Part shown: piece by piece, positions 7,723 to 17,072 of the stretch
Numbering within the stretch: position 1 is the stretch's first letter
How the letters are laid out: each line of letters begins with the position of its first letter
Source: Bacillus_I endophytica_A
Lineage (GTDB): Bacteria > Bacillota > Bacilli > Bacillales > Bacillaceae_H
DNA length: 64,000 bases
Direction of reading: 5' to 3'
NCBI RefSeq assembly: GCF_026790145.1
Contig: NZ_JALAMS010000026.1
Coordinates: forward strand, 69,989-133,988
The notes under the pieces: generated by a model
What the model was told of the DNA's origin: nothing
Database searches by the model: none
What the model saw: the letters and a program-made list of their open reading frames with translations, nothing else
Program-made: the position numbers and the translations under genes

Positions 7723-9201
7723 TTAGACAGGTAAGTTTGTAACGCCCATCAAATAATGATCAACGCTCTTCGCTACGCCACGTCCTTCATTAATTGCCCA
7801 AACAATTAAACTTTGACCACGACGTGCATCACCTGCAGCAAAAACGCCATCAACGTTTGTCTCATATGTGCCGTATTCTGCTTTAACACGGTTACGTTCA
7901 ACTTCTACTCCAAATTGAGAAAGAAGCGGCATTTCTGTTCCTTCAAATCCAATTGCAACGAATACAAGCTGTGCAGGCCATACTTTTTCAGTTCCTGGAA
8001 TTTCATTGAAAACAAATTTTCCGTTTTCAATTACTTTCTCCATTGCCACTGTATGCACTTCTTTTAAGTTGCCTTCTTCATCTCCCACAAACTTTTTCGT
8101 TTGGATGAGATATTCACGAGGATCTTTTCCTAGAGATGCTTGTGCTTCTTCATGAGCATAATCAAGCGCAAATGTAAGCGGTGATTGTGGCCACGGATTA
8201 TCAAGTGAGCGATCATTTGGTAAAATTGGATGTTTACCAAACTGAGCTAAGCTATTACAGCCTTGACGCACAGCTGTTGCGATACAGTCAGCACCAGTAT
8301 CCCCGCCACCGATTACAATAACGTCTTTTCCTTTTGCATCAAAGGCTTCATCAAAATCTGAACCGTTTAACACTTGCTTTGTTGAATGTGTTAAGTAGTC
8401 CATTGCAAGATGAACTCCTTTTAATTCGCGTCCTTCCATTACAAGATCACGCTGTTTTTGCGCTCCCGTACAGAGAATAACAGCATCATATTCTTCTTTC
8501 AGCTGCTCTGCTGTAATGTCTTTCCCGATCTCTGTATTTGTCACAAAATCAATGCCTTCTTGGCGAAGTAAGTTAACGCGACGTTCTACAACTTCCTTTT
8601 CAAGCTTCATGCTTGGGATACCGTATATTAAAAGGCCGCCGATACGATCTGCACGTTCATATACTGTAACAGTATGACCAACTTGGTTAAGCTGGTCAGC
8701 CGCTGCTAATCCTGCTGGACCTGATCCAACAACAGCAACTCTTTTTCCTGTACGCTCGCTTGGAATACGTGGTGTAATCCACCCTTCTTGGAAGCCTTTA
8801 TCAATGATTGAGCGCTCGATATTTTTAATCGCAACGGCTGGATCATTGATTGAAACTGTACAAGAGCCTTCACAAGGCGCTGGACAAACGCGCCCTGTGA
8901 ACTCTGGAAAATTATTTGTTTTTAGAAGTCTGTTTAATGCTTCTTTCCATCTACCGCGGTACACAAGATCATTCCACTCTGGAATTAAGTTATGAATAGG
9001 ACAGCCTGCTGTCATCCCATTTATTTCAGTTCCCATTTGGCAAAATGGTGTGCCGCAATCCATACATCGAGCGCCTTGACGACTCAACTGTTCATCTGTA
9101 AATGAGTTGGCGTACTCTTTCCAATCTCCTGTGCGTTTTTTAGGGTCGCGCTGTTTTGGTGCTTCCCGATCATACTCCATAAATCCTGTTGCTTTTCCCA
9201 T
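7723..9201 (-). CDS. gltD: Glutamate synthase (NADPH) small subunit
   Basis: Beta subunit of NADPH-dependent glutamate synthase, 492 residues, full length. It takes electrons from NADPH via FAD and iron-sulphur clusters to the large subunit. N-terminal cluster cysteines are in CMDCGTPFCQ and GCPIHNLIPEWN, then VCPAPCEGSC. The FAD-binding VVGSGPAGLAAADQL lies near 155 and the NAD(P)-binding VIGGGDTGADC near 295. B. subtilis calls this gene gltB. It begins 18 bases after the large-subunit stop, so the two are one operon ending at the hairpin at 7643-7676. Confidence 0.98.
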   Translation of the reverse strand: MGKATGFMEYDREAPKQRDPKKRTGDWKEYANSFTDEQLSRQGARCMDCGTPFCQMGTEINGMTAGCPIHNLIPEWNDLVYRGRWKEALNRLLKTNNFPEFTGRVCPAPCEGSCTVSINDPAVAIKNIERSIIDKGFQEGWITPRIPSERTGKRVAVVGSGPAGLAAADQLNQVGHTVTVYERADRIGGLLIYGIPSMKLEKEVVERRVNLLRQEGIDFVTNTEIGKDITAEQLKEEYDAVILCTGAQKQRDLVMEGRELKGVHLAMDYLTHSTKQVLNGSDFDEAFDAKGKDVIVIGGGDTGADCIATAVRQGCNSLAQFGKHPILPNDRSLDNPWPQSPLTFALDYAHEEAQASLGKDPREYLIQTKKFVGDEEGNLKEVHTVAMEKVIENGKFVFNEIPGTEKVWPAQLVFVAIGFEGTEMPLLSQFGVEVERNRVKAEYGTYETNVDGVFAAGDARRGQSLIVWAINEGRGVAKSVDHYLMGVTNLPV

Positions 9202-9219
9202 AACCGTTCGCCCCCTTTA

Positions 9220-12200
9220 TTAAGATCCGATTGTTTGAAGAGTCTCATCTACTTTTTCAGATTTGTTTGATGAGTTTGCTTTAAAGGCAGCCATAACTGC
9301 TTCATCTTTTTCCATTCCAGACGCTTTCATTGCTTCAATTGTTTGTAGCATGCGTTTGTAATCTTTCGGAATGACTTTCACAAACTTTGCAACAGACTCT
9401 TCCCAATGAGCTAAAATTTGTGTTGCTTTCACACTTCCTGTATAGTTCATATGTTTTGTTAACATTGCTTTTAGTTCTTTAATGTCTTCTTCATCTTGAA
9501 GAGTTTCAAAATACACCATTTCTTTATTTGCCGTTTGATCAAAGTGCTCAACATCATCTGGAAGAACATACGCAACGCCACCTGACATTCCAGCGCCGAA
9601 GTTTTTACCAACAGCTCCAATAATAACAGCGCGGCCTCCTGTCATGTACTCACAGCCATGATCTCCAACACCTTCAACAACAGCGTGTGCTCCGCTGTTA
9701 CGAACACAGAAGCGTTCCCCAGCGCGCCCTTCAATATATGCTTCACCAGCTGTTGCTCCAATAAGTGAAACATTTCCAGCAATAACATTGTCTTCTGGCG
9801 CCTGAGCTTTTACTTCAGGAGCGCGAACGATAATTTTACCACCTGAAAGTCCTTTTCCAACGTAGTCGTTTGCATCTCCTTGTAAGTTCAGTGTCATCCC
9901 TTTTGGAACAAATGCTCCGAAACTTTGACCTGCTGAACCGTTAAAGCGAAGCGTGATCGTATCTTCTGGAAGACCTTTCTCACCAAAACGACGCGTTACT
10001 TCACTTCCCACAATAGTTCCAACAACACGGTTAACGTTGCGAATATTAAAGCTTAAATCAACTTGTGTTCTATCGTTAAGAGCACGCTCACATTTTGGTA
10101 AAATCTCAGCTACGTCAAGTGATTGATCAAGCTTATGATTTTGATATTCTGTACGCGTATGCTCTCCTTCTACTTTATAAAGAAGCTTTGTTAGATCAAG
10201 ATGCTTTGCTTTCCAGTGAGATTTCGTACGTTCACTCACTTCAAGCACTTCTGTTTGACCAACCATTTCTTCCACTGTACGGAAGCCAAGCTCTGCCATA
10301 ATTTCGCGTACTTCTTGTGCGATAAAACGCATGAAGTTTACGATATGATCTGGGTCGCCTAAAAACTTTTTACGAAGCTCAGGGTTTTGAGTTGCAACAC
10401 CAACAGGACAAGTGTCAAGATGACACGCTCTCATCATAATACAGCCAAGAACAACAAGTGGAGCTGTTGCAAACCCGTATTCTTCTGCTCCAAATAGGGC
10501 AGCCATTACAACATCACGGCCTGTCATCAGTTTTCCATCTGTTTCTAAAATAACGCGGCTGCGAAGTTTGTTCATCATCAGCGTTTGATGCGCTTCTGTT
10601 AAGCCAAGCTCCCATGGAAGACCTGTATGCTTAATACTTGTTTTTGGTGATGCACCTGTTCCTCCATCATAACCACTGATTACAATAACATCTGCAACTG
10701 CTTTTGCAACGCCCGCTGCAATCGTTCCAACGCCTGCTTTTGATACAAGCTTTACGCTAATGCGTGCTTTTGAGTTGGCATTTTTAAGATCATGAATAAG
10801 CTGTGCTAAGTCTTCAATAGAGTAAATATCATGATGTGGCGGTGGTGAAATCAAGCTAACACCAGGCGTTGAGCCACGTACTTCAGCTACCCATGGATAC
10901 ACTTTTGTTCCTGGAAGCTGACCACCTTCACCAGGCTTTGCTCCTTGTGCCATTTTGATTTGAAGCTCATCTGCATTTACAAGATAGTGTGAGTTTACGC
11001 CAAATCGTCCTGATGCTACTTGTTTAATTGCACTGCGGCGGTAGTCTCCATTTTCGTCTCTTGTGAAACGTGCTGGATCTTCTCCACCTTCTCCACTGTT
11101 ACTCTTTCCGCCAAGACGGTTCATTGCAATCGCTAATGTTGAATGAGCCTCTTCACTAAGAGATCCAAACGACATTGCTCCTGTTTTGAATCGTTTTACA
11201 ATCGAATCAACAGACTCTACTTCATCAATTGAAATGCTTTTTCTCTTTTTATTAAATGAAAAGGCATTGCGTAAGAACGTAAGCTGTTCGTCATCTGCCA
11301 TTTTCGAATATTTTTTGAAAAGTTCATAGTTTCCTGTACGACATGCATGTTGAAGCGTATGAATTGTTTGTGGATTGAATGCATGATGCTCACCATTTCG
11401 TCTCCACTGTAGTTCACTTCCAGCTTCAAGCGTTTCATCCTTATAGTTGCCAACAAATGCTGCTTCATGACGCATTTTCACTTCTTGTTCAATAACATCT
11501 AGCCCAACTCCACTAAGTTGTGATGCTGTACCTGTAAAGTAGCGGTTAATAACATCTTCTCCGATACCTACTGCTTCAAAAATTTGAGCACCTCTGTAAC
11601 TTTGTACAGTTGAAACCCCTACTTTTGACATAACCTTTACAACACCTTCAGATGCCGTGTTATTGAAAGTTGCAACAGCTTTGTCATAAGAAACTTTAAT
11701 AACGCCATCTTTAATTCCTTCACGAAGTGTTTCATATGCAAGGTATGGATTGATTGCATCGATTCCATAACCAATAAGAACCGCAAAATGGTGAACTTCA
11801 CGAGCTTCTGCTGTTTCTGCAACTAAGCTTACAGCTGTTCTCGTTCCCTTTTCTACAAGATACTGATGAACAGCACTTCCTGCTAGGAGCGTTGGCATTG
11901 CCATATTGTGCTCATCAACGCCTCTGTCTGATAAGACAATAATTGTGTTTCCTTCTGCCATTGCTTTGTCTACTTCCCCACAAAGCGTTTCAAGCGCTTT
12001 TTCGATATCTTCTTTAAAAAGAAGTGATAGCGTTTTTGTTTTAAATTCTTTCACATTTGTTTCTTTCAAACGAGCTACTTCTTCATTTGATAAAAATGGT
12101 GCATCAAGCATAATGCGACGTGCTGCTGATTTATCAGGATGAAGAATGTTGCCTTCTTGACCTAACAGCGTCATTGTTGATGTCACAATTTCTTCTCGAA

Positions 12201-13773
12201 TTGCGTCAATTGGCGGGTTTGTTACTTGAGCGAAAAGCTGCTTGAAATAGTTGTACAATAGATGTGAACGATTAGAAAGCACAGCAAGCGGTGTATCAAG
12301 TCCCATTGACCCAATTGGATCTTTTCCTTCTGTAACCATAGGAATAATATTTTTTGAAACTTCCTCATACGTATAACCAAATGCTTTTTGCAACTGAACT
12401 AAATTTTCGACTTTTTCTGAAACTTCAGCTTGCTCTAAGTCATTAATTTCAATCATTTGCTCGTTTAACCATTCGCGGTATGGATGCTCTGAAATCATCT
12501 CTTCCTTCAGCTCACGGTCTGAGATAATTCGTCCTTCTTCAAGGTTTAAAAGAAGCATTTTCCCTGGACTTAAACGATCTTTATATAAAACATTCTCTGG
12601 ATCAACGTCAATTACGCCAACTTCAGAAGAAAGAATAAGATAATCATCTTTTGTGACATAATAACGAGCAGGACGAAGACCGTTACGATCTAAAATAGCG
12701 CCAATTTCATTTCCATCTGTAAACACGACTGCCGTTGGACCATCCCACGGCTCCATAAGACAGCTGTGATATTGGTAAAAAGCTTTTTTATCATCTTCCA
12801 TATTCTCATCGCGTGCCCATGGTTCTGGAATAAGCATCATTGCAGTATGGGCAGGTTTTCTGCCAGCAAGCGTGAAAAATTCAAATGCATTGTCTAAAAT
12901 AGAAGAATCACTTCCATTTATATCGAGAAGAGGCATTACTTTATCTAGGTCATCGCCAAATGCTTTTGAAATAAACTGCTGCTCACGTGCTCTCATCCAG
13001 TTAATGTTTCCACGAAGCGTATTAATTTCACCATTGTGAATTAAATAACGGTTTGGATGCGCTCTTTCCCAGCTTGGGAACGTATTTGTACTAAAGCGTG
13101 AGTGAACAAGTGAAAAACCTGATGTAAAACGCTCGTCTTTTAAATCTTTATAAAAACTAGATACTTTAGACGGTGTCATAAGCCCTTTGTATACGATCGT
13201 TTGGCTTGAAAGGCTCGCAAAATAGAACGCCGTATTTTCACCAACTTTTTCAGCACGTTTGCGAATTACATACAATTTTCGCTCAAACGGTAAGCCTTCT
13301 TCAACATTTTCATTTTTGGCAATGAAAACTTGACGAACGTATGGCTGACTTTCTCTTCCTGTTGGTCCAATGTGCGTACTGTCAACAGGCACCGTTCTCC
13401 AGCCTAATAATTGTTGTCCTTCTTCTTCGACTATTCTGTTAATTTCCGATTCATAGTGAGCGCGCTCTTTTTCATCCTGTGGGAAAAAGATCATACCAAC
13501 TCCATAGTGGCCTTTTTCAGGGAATGTAAAAGTACAAACGCTTTGAAAAAAGTCGTGAGGAATTTGGACCATAATGCCAACTCCATCACTTGTATCTGGG
13601 TCACTCCCCTGCCCACCACGATGCTCTAATTGATCAAGCATATGAAGCCCTTTTTCCACGATATCATGCGACGCACGACCGTTTAAATGTGCGTAAAGAC
13701 CGATTCCACATGCATCATGCTCGAATTCTGGGCGGTAAAGACCTTGTGCTTGAGGTAGTTTATTTATTGTCAT
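9220..13773 (-). CDS. gltB: Glutamate synthase (NADPH) large subunit
   Basis: Alpha subunit of glutamate synthase (gltA in B. subtilis), about 1517 residues. It transfers the amide of glutamine to 2-oxoglutarate. Domains in order: N-terminal Ntn glutaminase with catalytic Cys in HDACGIG after a short propeptide, central domain, FMN-binding synthase domain, 3Fe-4S ligands in GCIMMRACHLDTCPVG (about residue 1111-1122), and the C-terminal beta-helix GXGXG domain. I chose the ATG at 13773 because GGAGGA sits 7-8 bases upstream; an ATG seven codons earlier lacks a ribosome site. Divergent to gltC, its expected activator. Confidence 0.97.
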   Translation of the reverse strand: MTINKLPQAQGLYRPEFEHDACGIGLYAHLNGRASHDIVEKGLHMLDQLEHRGGQGSDPDTSDGVGIMVQIPHDFFQSVCTFTFPEKGHYGVGMIFFPQDEKERAHYESEINRIVEEEGQQLLGWRTVPVDSTHIGPTGRESQPYVRQVFIAKNENVEEGLPFERKLYVIRKRAEKVGENTAFYFASLSSQTIVYKGLMTPSKVSSFYKDLKDERFTSGFSLVHSRFSTNTFPSWERAHPNRYLIHNGEINTLRGNINWMRAREQQFISKAFGDDLDKVMPLLDINGSDSSILDNAFEFFTLAGRKPAHTAMMLIPEPWARDENMEDDKKAFYQYHSCLMEPWDGPTAVVFTDGNEIGAILDRNGLRPARYYVTKDDYLILSSEVGVIDVDPENVLYKDRLSPGKMLLLNLEEGRIISDRELKEEMISEHPYREWLNEQMIEINDLEQAEVSEKVENLVQLQKAFGYTYEEVSKNIIPMVTEGKDPIGSMGLDTPLAVLSNRSHLLYNYFKQLFAQVTNPPIDAIREEIVTSTMTLLGQEGNILHPDKSAARRIMLDAPFLSNEEVARLKETNVKEFKTKTLSLLFKEDIEKALETLCGEVDKAMAEGNTIIVLSDRGVDEHNMAMPTLLAGSAVHQYLVEKGTRTAVSLVAETAEAREVHHFAVLIGYGIDAINPYLAYETLREGIKDGVIKVSYDKAVATFNNTASEGVVKVMSKVGVSTVQSYRGAQIFEAVGIGEDVINRYFTGTASQLSGVGLDVIEQEVKMRHEAAFVGNYKDETLEAGSELQWRRNGEHHAFNPQTIHTLQHACRTGNYELFKKYSKMADDEQLTFLRNAFSFNKKRKSISIDEVESVDSIVKRFKTGAMSFGSLSEEAHSTLAIAMNRLGGKSNSGEGGEDPARFTRDENGDYRRSAIKQVASGRFGVNSHYLVNADELQIKMAQGAKPGEGGQLPGTKVYPWVAEVRGSTPGVSLISPPPHHDIYSIEDLAQLIHDLKNANSKARISVKLVSKAGVGTIAAGVAKAVADVIVISGYDGGTGASPKTSIKHTGLPWELGLTEAHQTLMMNKLRSRVILETDGKLMTGRDVVMAALFGAEEYGFATAPLVVLGCIMMRACHLDTCPVGVATQNPELRKKFLGDPDHIVNFMRFIAQEVREIMAELGFRTVEEMVGQTEVLEVSERTKSHWKAKHLDLTKLLYKVEGEHTRTEYQNHKLDQSLDVAEILPKCERALNDRTQVDLSFNIRNVNRVVGTIVGSEVTRRFGEKGLPEDTITLRFNGSAGQSFGAFVPKGMTLNLQGDANDYVGKGLSGGKIIVRAPEVKAQAPEDNVIAGNVSLIGATAGEAYIEGRAGERFCVRNSGAHAVVEGVGDHGCEYMTGGRAVIIGAVGKNFGAGMSGGVAYVLPDDVEHFDQTANKEMVYFETLQDEEDIKELKAMLTKHMNYTGSVKATQILAHWEESVAKFVKVIPKDYKRMLQTIEAMKASGMEKDEAVMAAFKANSSNKSEKVDETLQTIGS

Positions 13774-13881
13774 AGGGCATTCCTCCAACTCCATTTCTTT
13801 TTCTCTCTATGCCGATTACGTTACAATACTAATTGTAGTTTCACAAATTGATATAAACAATATATAATTTAGATTAAAACG

Positions 13882-13896
13882 ATCTCAATATGAGAT
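13882..13896. promoter_or_regulatory. GltC binding box in the gltB-gltC intergenic region
   Basis: Palindrome ATCTCA-ATA-TGAGAT lies 23 bases before the gltC start and about 110 bases before gltB. In B. subtilis GltC binds a dyad of this kind to activate gltAB and repress its own gene. The assignment follows from sequence and context. Confidence 0.75.
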
Positions 13897-13918
13897 AGGT
13901 TTAAAGGAGGGAGATAAA

Positions 13919-14821
13919 ATGGAGCTCAGACAGCTTGTTTATTTTGTAGAAGTAGCAAAGCGTGAGCACGTTTCAGAGGCGGCGTTTGCCCTTCATGTTG
14001 CTCAGTCTGCTGTAAGTAGGCAAATTAGTAACTTGGAGACAGAACTTGGGGTTGCTCTTTTTGAGCGAGAGGGTCGGAACATTAAATTAACGACAATCGG
14101 AAAGCTTTTCTTAACTCACACAGAGACAGCCTTAAAAGCAATTGATAATGCAAAGCAGCTTATTGATGAACACCTTGATCCTGAACGTGGGACAATTAAA
14201 ATTGGCTTTCCAACAAGCCTTGCAAGCCACACATTACCAACCGTTATTTCCGCCTTTAAAGGAAAACATCCGAACGTTGCCTTTCATCTTCGTCAAGGTT
14301 CTTATAAATTTTTAATTGATGCCGTTAAAAACCGAGAAATTGATTTAGCTTTTTTAGGACCTGTTCCACGAGATGATAACGATGTAGAAGGAACGATTTT
14401 GTTTTCTGAGAAGATTTTAGCTCTTCTCCCTTCAAACCATCCTCTTGCAAGCAAGGAACGAATTCGGCTTGATCAGCTTCGCAATGATGCGTTCGTTCTT
14501 TTTCCAAAAGGTTATGTCCTGCACAGACTTGCGATTGATGCGTGTAAACAGTCGGGATTCAAAGCAAATGTATCATCAGTTGGAGAAGATCTTGATGCAA
14601 TTAAAGGACTTGTTTCAGCAGGGATTGGTGTAACACTTCTTCCAGAAAGTACGCTGTATGAAACAGTGCCAAAGTTTACGGTAAAAGTGCCGATTGAGTT
14701 TCCACATGTGACAAGAACCGTTGGCATGATTATTCCAAAACATCGTAAACTTGCTCCATCTGAACAACTTTTTTATGAATTTGTGAAAGACTTTTTCTCT
14801 ATTCTACAGCAGTACAGTTAA
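13919..14821 (+). CDS. gltC: LysR-type regulator of glutamate synthase
   Basis: LysR-family transcription factor of 300 residues. The winged HTH (residues 1-60) contains VSEAAFALHVAQSAVSRQISNLE, shown here in part by AQSAVSRQISNLE. An effector-binding domain follows. It matches B. subtilis GltC closely along its length, including GRNIKLTTIGK and IKIGFPTSLASHTLPTVISAF, and ends at the same length. GltC activates gltAB in response to 2-oxoglutarate and the glutamate dehydrogenase RocG. Divergent position next to gltB and the box at 13882 support this. AAAGGAGGG lies 7 bases before ATG. Confidence 0.96.
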   Translation: MELRQLVYFVEVAKREHVSEAAFALHVAQSAVSRQISNLETELGVALFEREGRNIKLTTIGKLFLTHTETALKAIDNAKQLIDEHLDPERGTIKIGFPTSLASHTLPTVISAFKGKHPNVAFHLRQGSYKFLIDAVKNREIDLAFLGPVPRDDNDVEGTILFSEKILALLPSNHPLASKERIRLDQLRNDAFVLFPKGYVLHRLAIDACKQSGFKANVSSVGEDLDAIKGLVSAGIGVTLLPESTLYETVPKFTVKVPIEFPHVTRTVGMIIPKHRKLAPSEQLFYEFVKDFFSILQQYS

Positions 14822-14850
14822 AAAGGCTCCAAGTATGGAAGCCTTTTTAA
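14820..14850. terminator. Terminator after gltC, shared with the small minus gene
   Basis: AAAAGGCT-CCA / TGG-AAGCCTTTTT, a bulged stem with a U-tail on the plus strand and A's at its left. It lies between convergent genes. Confidence 0.8.
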
Positions 14851-14855
14851 CATGC

Positions 14856-14972
14856 TTAATCATCATAGTCATAGCGAAAACCGTCTTGACTCTTGTCTTG
14901 ATTTCCGTTTCCTCGTTCATTTGCCAAATCTCTTCTTTCTTTTTGTTCTTCTTCGGTTTGCTTCTTATTCAT
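14856..14972 (-). CDS. Small hydrophilic protein (38 aa), unknown
   Basis: A 38-residue open frame with a perfect AGGAGG 7 bases before ATG. It is very charged: an N-terminal KKQTEEEQKERRDLANERG stretch, then Asn/Gln/Asp-rich residues and a FRYDYDD end. No membrane segment or Cys. Size and composition resemble the many small hydrophilic proteins of spore formers, but I cannot name a family. Flanked by terminators on both sides, so it has its own transcript. Too short for usual ORF cut-offs. Confidence 0.6.
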   Translation of the reverse strand: MNKKQTEEEQKERRDLANERGNGNQDKSQDGFRYDYDD

Positions 14973-15009
14973 CGTAAACCTCCTTTTTTAGGTAGTATGT
15001 TCCTAAACG

Positions 15010-15045
15010 AAAAAAAGATGAGCCTGGTACTTGAGCTCACCTTTT
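15010..15045 (-). terminator. Terminator of the 124-aa membrane protein gene
   Basis: Stem AAAAG-A-TGAGC / GCTCA-C-CTTTT with one mismatch, followed by U's on the minus strand. It overlaps the stop codon. Confidence 0.65.
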
Positions 15046-15411
15046 CTCTACTTTATAAAGTCCGTTTGTTTGTACTTTTTTGTCGAAATAAGCTTTTATA
15101 ATATCACCTTCCGCAAGCTTGTCACTAAGAGGTTCCTCAAGGCTCTTTGTTGTAAAGGTAATGCTTGTTCCTTCTTTTGTTTTAGCCTTGTATGAATTCC
15201 CATCTATTTTAGTGATTTGATAGTAGTAAATATTAAATCGCTCATTTTTTGTATCTTTTGTTTTCTCAGATGCAGGCAAACTTTGCAAAACTTCTGCTTG
15301 CTCCTTCGCATCTGTTTTGTTAGCTACGTTGTTCATATAATAGAAAACTAGTAAACATAAAAAAATAAGTAAAAGTACTAGTAGCATTAATTTTTTTCCT
15401 GCAATGGACAA
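15037..15411 (-). CDS. Membrane-anchored protein of unknown function (124 aa)
   Basis: Residues 6-26 form one strongly hydrophobic helix (LMLLVLLLIFLCLLVFYYM core), followed by a Lys/Glu-rich linker and a C-terminal domain of about 70 residues with alternating beta-like pattern (FNIYYYQITKIDG, GTSITFTTKSL, GDIIKAYFDKK) that suggests a small OB-like or barrel fold outside the membrane. No family recognised. The start is TTG with GGAGG 8 bases upstream. A consensus extended -10 is at 15461-15466. Single gene with its own terminator. Confidence 0.75.
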   Translation of the reverse strand: MSIAGKKLMLLVLLLIFLCLLVFYYMNNVANKTDAKEQAEVLQSLPASEKTKDTKNERFNIYYYQITKIDGNSYKAKTKEGTSITFTTKSLEEPLSDKLAEGDIIKAYFDKKVQTNGLYKVEKR

Positions 15412-15460
15412 CCTAATAACCTCCTGTATAGTCTCGGATTGACCATCATATTTTAAACGT

Positions 15461-15469
15461 ATTATAACA
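15461..15469 (-). promoter_or_regulatory. Extended -10 promoter of the 124-aa protein gene
   Basis: On the minus strand the bases read TATGTTATAAT, an extended -10 (TGnTATAAT), 50 bases before the TTG start. The -35 is poor, as is usual with extended -10 promoters. Confidence 0.6.
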
Positions 15470-15668
15470 TAATTTCAATACAGAACGTACATATAGAGGT
15501 CAATGTTCACCTTTTGCTCAAAAATAGAAACCAAACTTTTGAACTACACCTCTTTCTTTTTTCCTAATTACTATGAAGAAATGCTAGAAAATATTCCTTT
15601 TCAAAAAGATGTGTAAAATATACCGAAGAAGGGAAAAAGAGCACTACATATGAAAGGTGGTAGATAGT

Positions 15669-16043
15669 ATGAAACATCTTGTTTTTTATGATGCTGACTG
15701 TCCCCTTTGTTCAAATGTAAAAAAAGTTGTCCAAGCTCTTGATTGGGGAAAACGTCTTGATTGGATGCCTGTTCAATCAATTCAATCTGAACAAAAGTTC
15801 CGCTTCTTAGCTAAGCGTAATATTTACGATGAAATTCATATGATTTCTCGTGATAATGAACTGTTTAGCGGCTTTTATACCGTTCGGAAAATTTTAAAAT
15901 CACTCCCGCTTACATGGCCAATTGGTATGCTTCTTTCTCTTCCACTCATAGAGAAGCTAGGTGTGCCGCTTTATACGTGGGTTTCTGAAAACCGCTATGA
16001 ATGGTTTGGACGCTATTCAGAAAGGGGACAGAACGCCTATTAA
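15669..16043 (+). CDS. DCC family thiol-disulphide oxidoreductase-like protein (DUF393, YuxK-like)
   Basis: A 124-residue DUF393 protein. The family motif DADCPLC (about residues 8-14) gives the DxDCPLC core with two cysteines after a beta strand, as in thioredoxin-like folds. Members are predicted thiol-disulphide oxidoreductases; B. subtilis YuxK belongs here. No signal peptide. I chose the ATG at 15669; an in-frame GTG four codons earlier lies inside the ribosome site AAAGGTGG. Stand-alone with a shared terminator downstream. Confidence 0.87.
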   Translation: MKHLVFYDADCPLCSNVKKVVQALDWGKRLDWMPVQSIQSEQKFRFLAKRNIYDEIHMISRDNELFSGFYTVRKILKSLPLTWPIGMLLSLPLIEKLGVPLYTWVSENRYEWFGRYSERGQNAY

Positions 16044-16046
16044 ACA

Positions 16047-16077
16047 AAGAACCGAGGCAAAAGCCTCGGTCTTTCTT
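16047..16077. terminator. Bidirectional terminator
   Basis: ACCGAGGC-AAAA-GCCTCGGT followed by a T-rich tract; it lies between convergent genes. Confidence 0.85.
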
Positions 16078-16918
16078 ATCTTCCGCCAACAATAACGTCA
16101 GAATCAGAGCCAACAACTTTCGTTTGAACGTTTTTGTCTCCATCCCATTTCTCAATACGCTTCATTTCAATTACTTCTGGTGTTAATGACTCACTTACTA
16201 CTTTGTTTGCTTCTGCTTCCGCTTTTGCTTTAATAATTTCAGCATCTGCCTTACCTTGTGCTTCTACTTTTGCTTTTTCAGCTTGCACTTCTGCTTGCTG
16301 CTTCTCAACGTTCATTGCTTCAAGCTTTTGCTGTGCATCTACAACATTTTGAATTGCTTTTTGCGTTTTTTCATCTGGTTTCGGTGTACCAAGAACGAAG
16401 TCTGAAACAACGAATCCATATTTACTGGCATCTTTTATGAACTCTTGCTCAATCTCTGTTTTAATTTGCTCACGCTTTTGGAAGATTTCAAGAATCGTAT
16501 ATTTAGATGTTACAGATAATGCCGCGTCTTTCATACGTGACTGAAGGAACGTGTTCTCAATCACTTCTGGTTTTGCTCCTTTAAACTTGTTAAAGATATC
16601 AACAACTTTCTCAGGATTGTTTGCGTAGTTATATGTTGCATCAATATCAAGCGGTTTTCCATCTTTCGTTGCAAGTGGTACATCTTCATATGATACCGTT
16701 TCCATTGCAACCGGATATTGCGTGACTTTCTTCCACGGGGATACAAAGTGCCACCCTTGACCAAGCGTTTGCTTTTCAACCCCGCCAGATCTGTTGTAGA
16801 CAACCCCAATATGACCTTGATCAACTTGGGTAATCGACATAATGACAAGTACCCCACCTAAAATAATCGCTAGCCCTACAAGCACGGCCCCAAGCTTTGC
16901 TTTTCCTGTTTTCAACAT
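16076..16918 (-). CDS. SPFH/prohibitin-like membrane protein
   Basis: Prohibitin-type SPFH protein of about 280 residues. A membrane helix near residues 7-30 precedes the SPFH domain (about 30-210, starting QVDQGHIGVVYNRSGG), then an Ala/Glu/Lys-rich coiled coil (EKQQAEVQAEKAKVEAQGKA) and a short tail. Such proteins assemble into large membrane-bound rings that organise membranes or shield proteases. The ATG at 16918 has AGGAGG 9 bases upstream, better than an ATG ten codons earlier. Its start is 2 bases from the stop of a 50-residue membrane peptide gene, and the AGGAGG lies inside that gene, so translation is probably coupled. Confidence 0.9.
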   Translation of the reverse strand: MLKTGKAKLGAVLVGLAIILGGVLVIMSITQVDQGHIGVVYNRSGGVEKQTLGQGWHFVSPWKKVTQYPVAMETVSYEDVPLATKDGKPLDIDATYNYANNPEKVVDIFNKFKGAKPEVIENTFLQSRMKDAALSVTSKYTILEIFQKREQIKTEIEQEFIKDASKYGFVVSDFVLGTPKPDEKTQKAIQNVVDAQQKLEAMNVEKQQAEVQAEKAKVEAQGKADAEIIKAKAEAEANKVVSESLTPEVIEMKRIEKWDGDKNVQTKVVGSDSDVIVGGR

Positions 16919-16919
16919 A

Positions 16920-17072
16920 TTATTTTTCCTCCTTATCTTTAAATGCATCTTTTACTTCCTCTGCTTTCTCTCCCACTTTTTGAAATACACCCTTCTTTCC
17001 TAACCAAAGCCATATGCCGCCAAGGCTTAAAAAGAACAAAATAAATAAGACGTATAAAGAAAACAATTGCAT
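16920..17072 (-). CDS. Small single-helix membrane protein coupled to the SPFH gene
   Basis: A 50-residue open frame. One hydrophobic helix (VLFILFFLSLGGIWLWLG, about 8-25) is followed by a charged amphipathic tail (KVGEKAEEVKDAFKDKEEK). The stop is one base from the SPFH start, and its last codons contain the SPFH ribosome site. Its own start is either ATG at 17072, with GAGGTG too close, or TTG at 17066, with GAGGTG at 6 bases; the latter gives 48 residues. The layout suggests a partner subunit for the SPFH complex. Not a family I recognise. Confidence 0.65.
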   Translation of the reverse strand: MQLFSLYVLFILFFLSLGGIWLWLGKKGVFQKVGEKAEEVKDAFKDKEEK

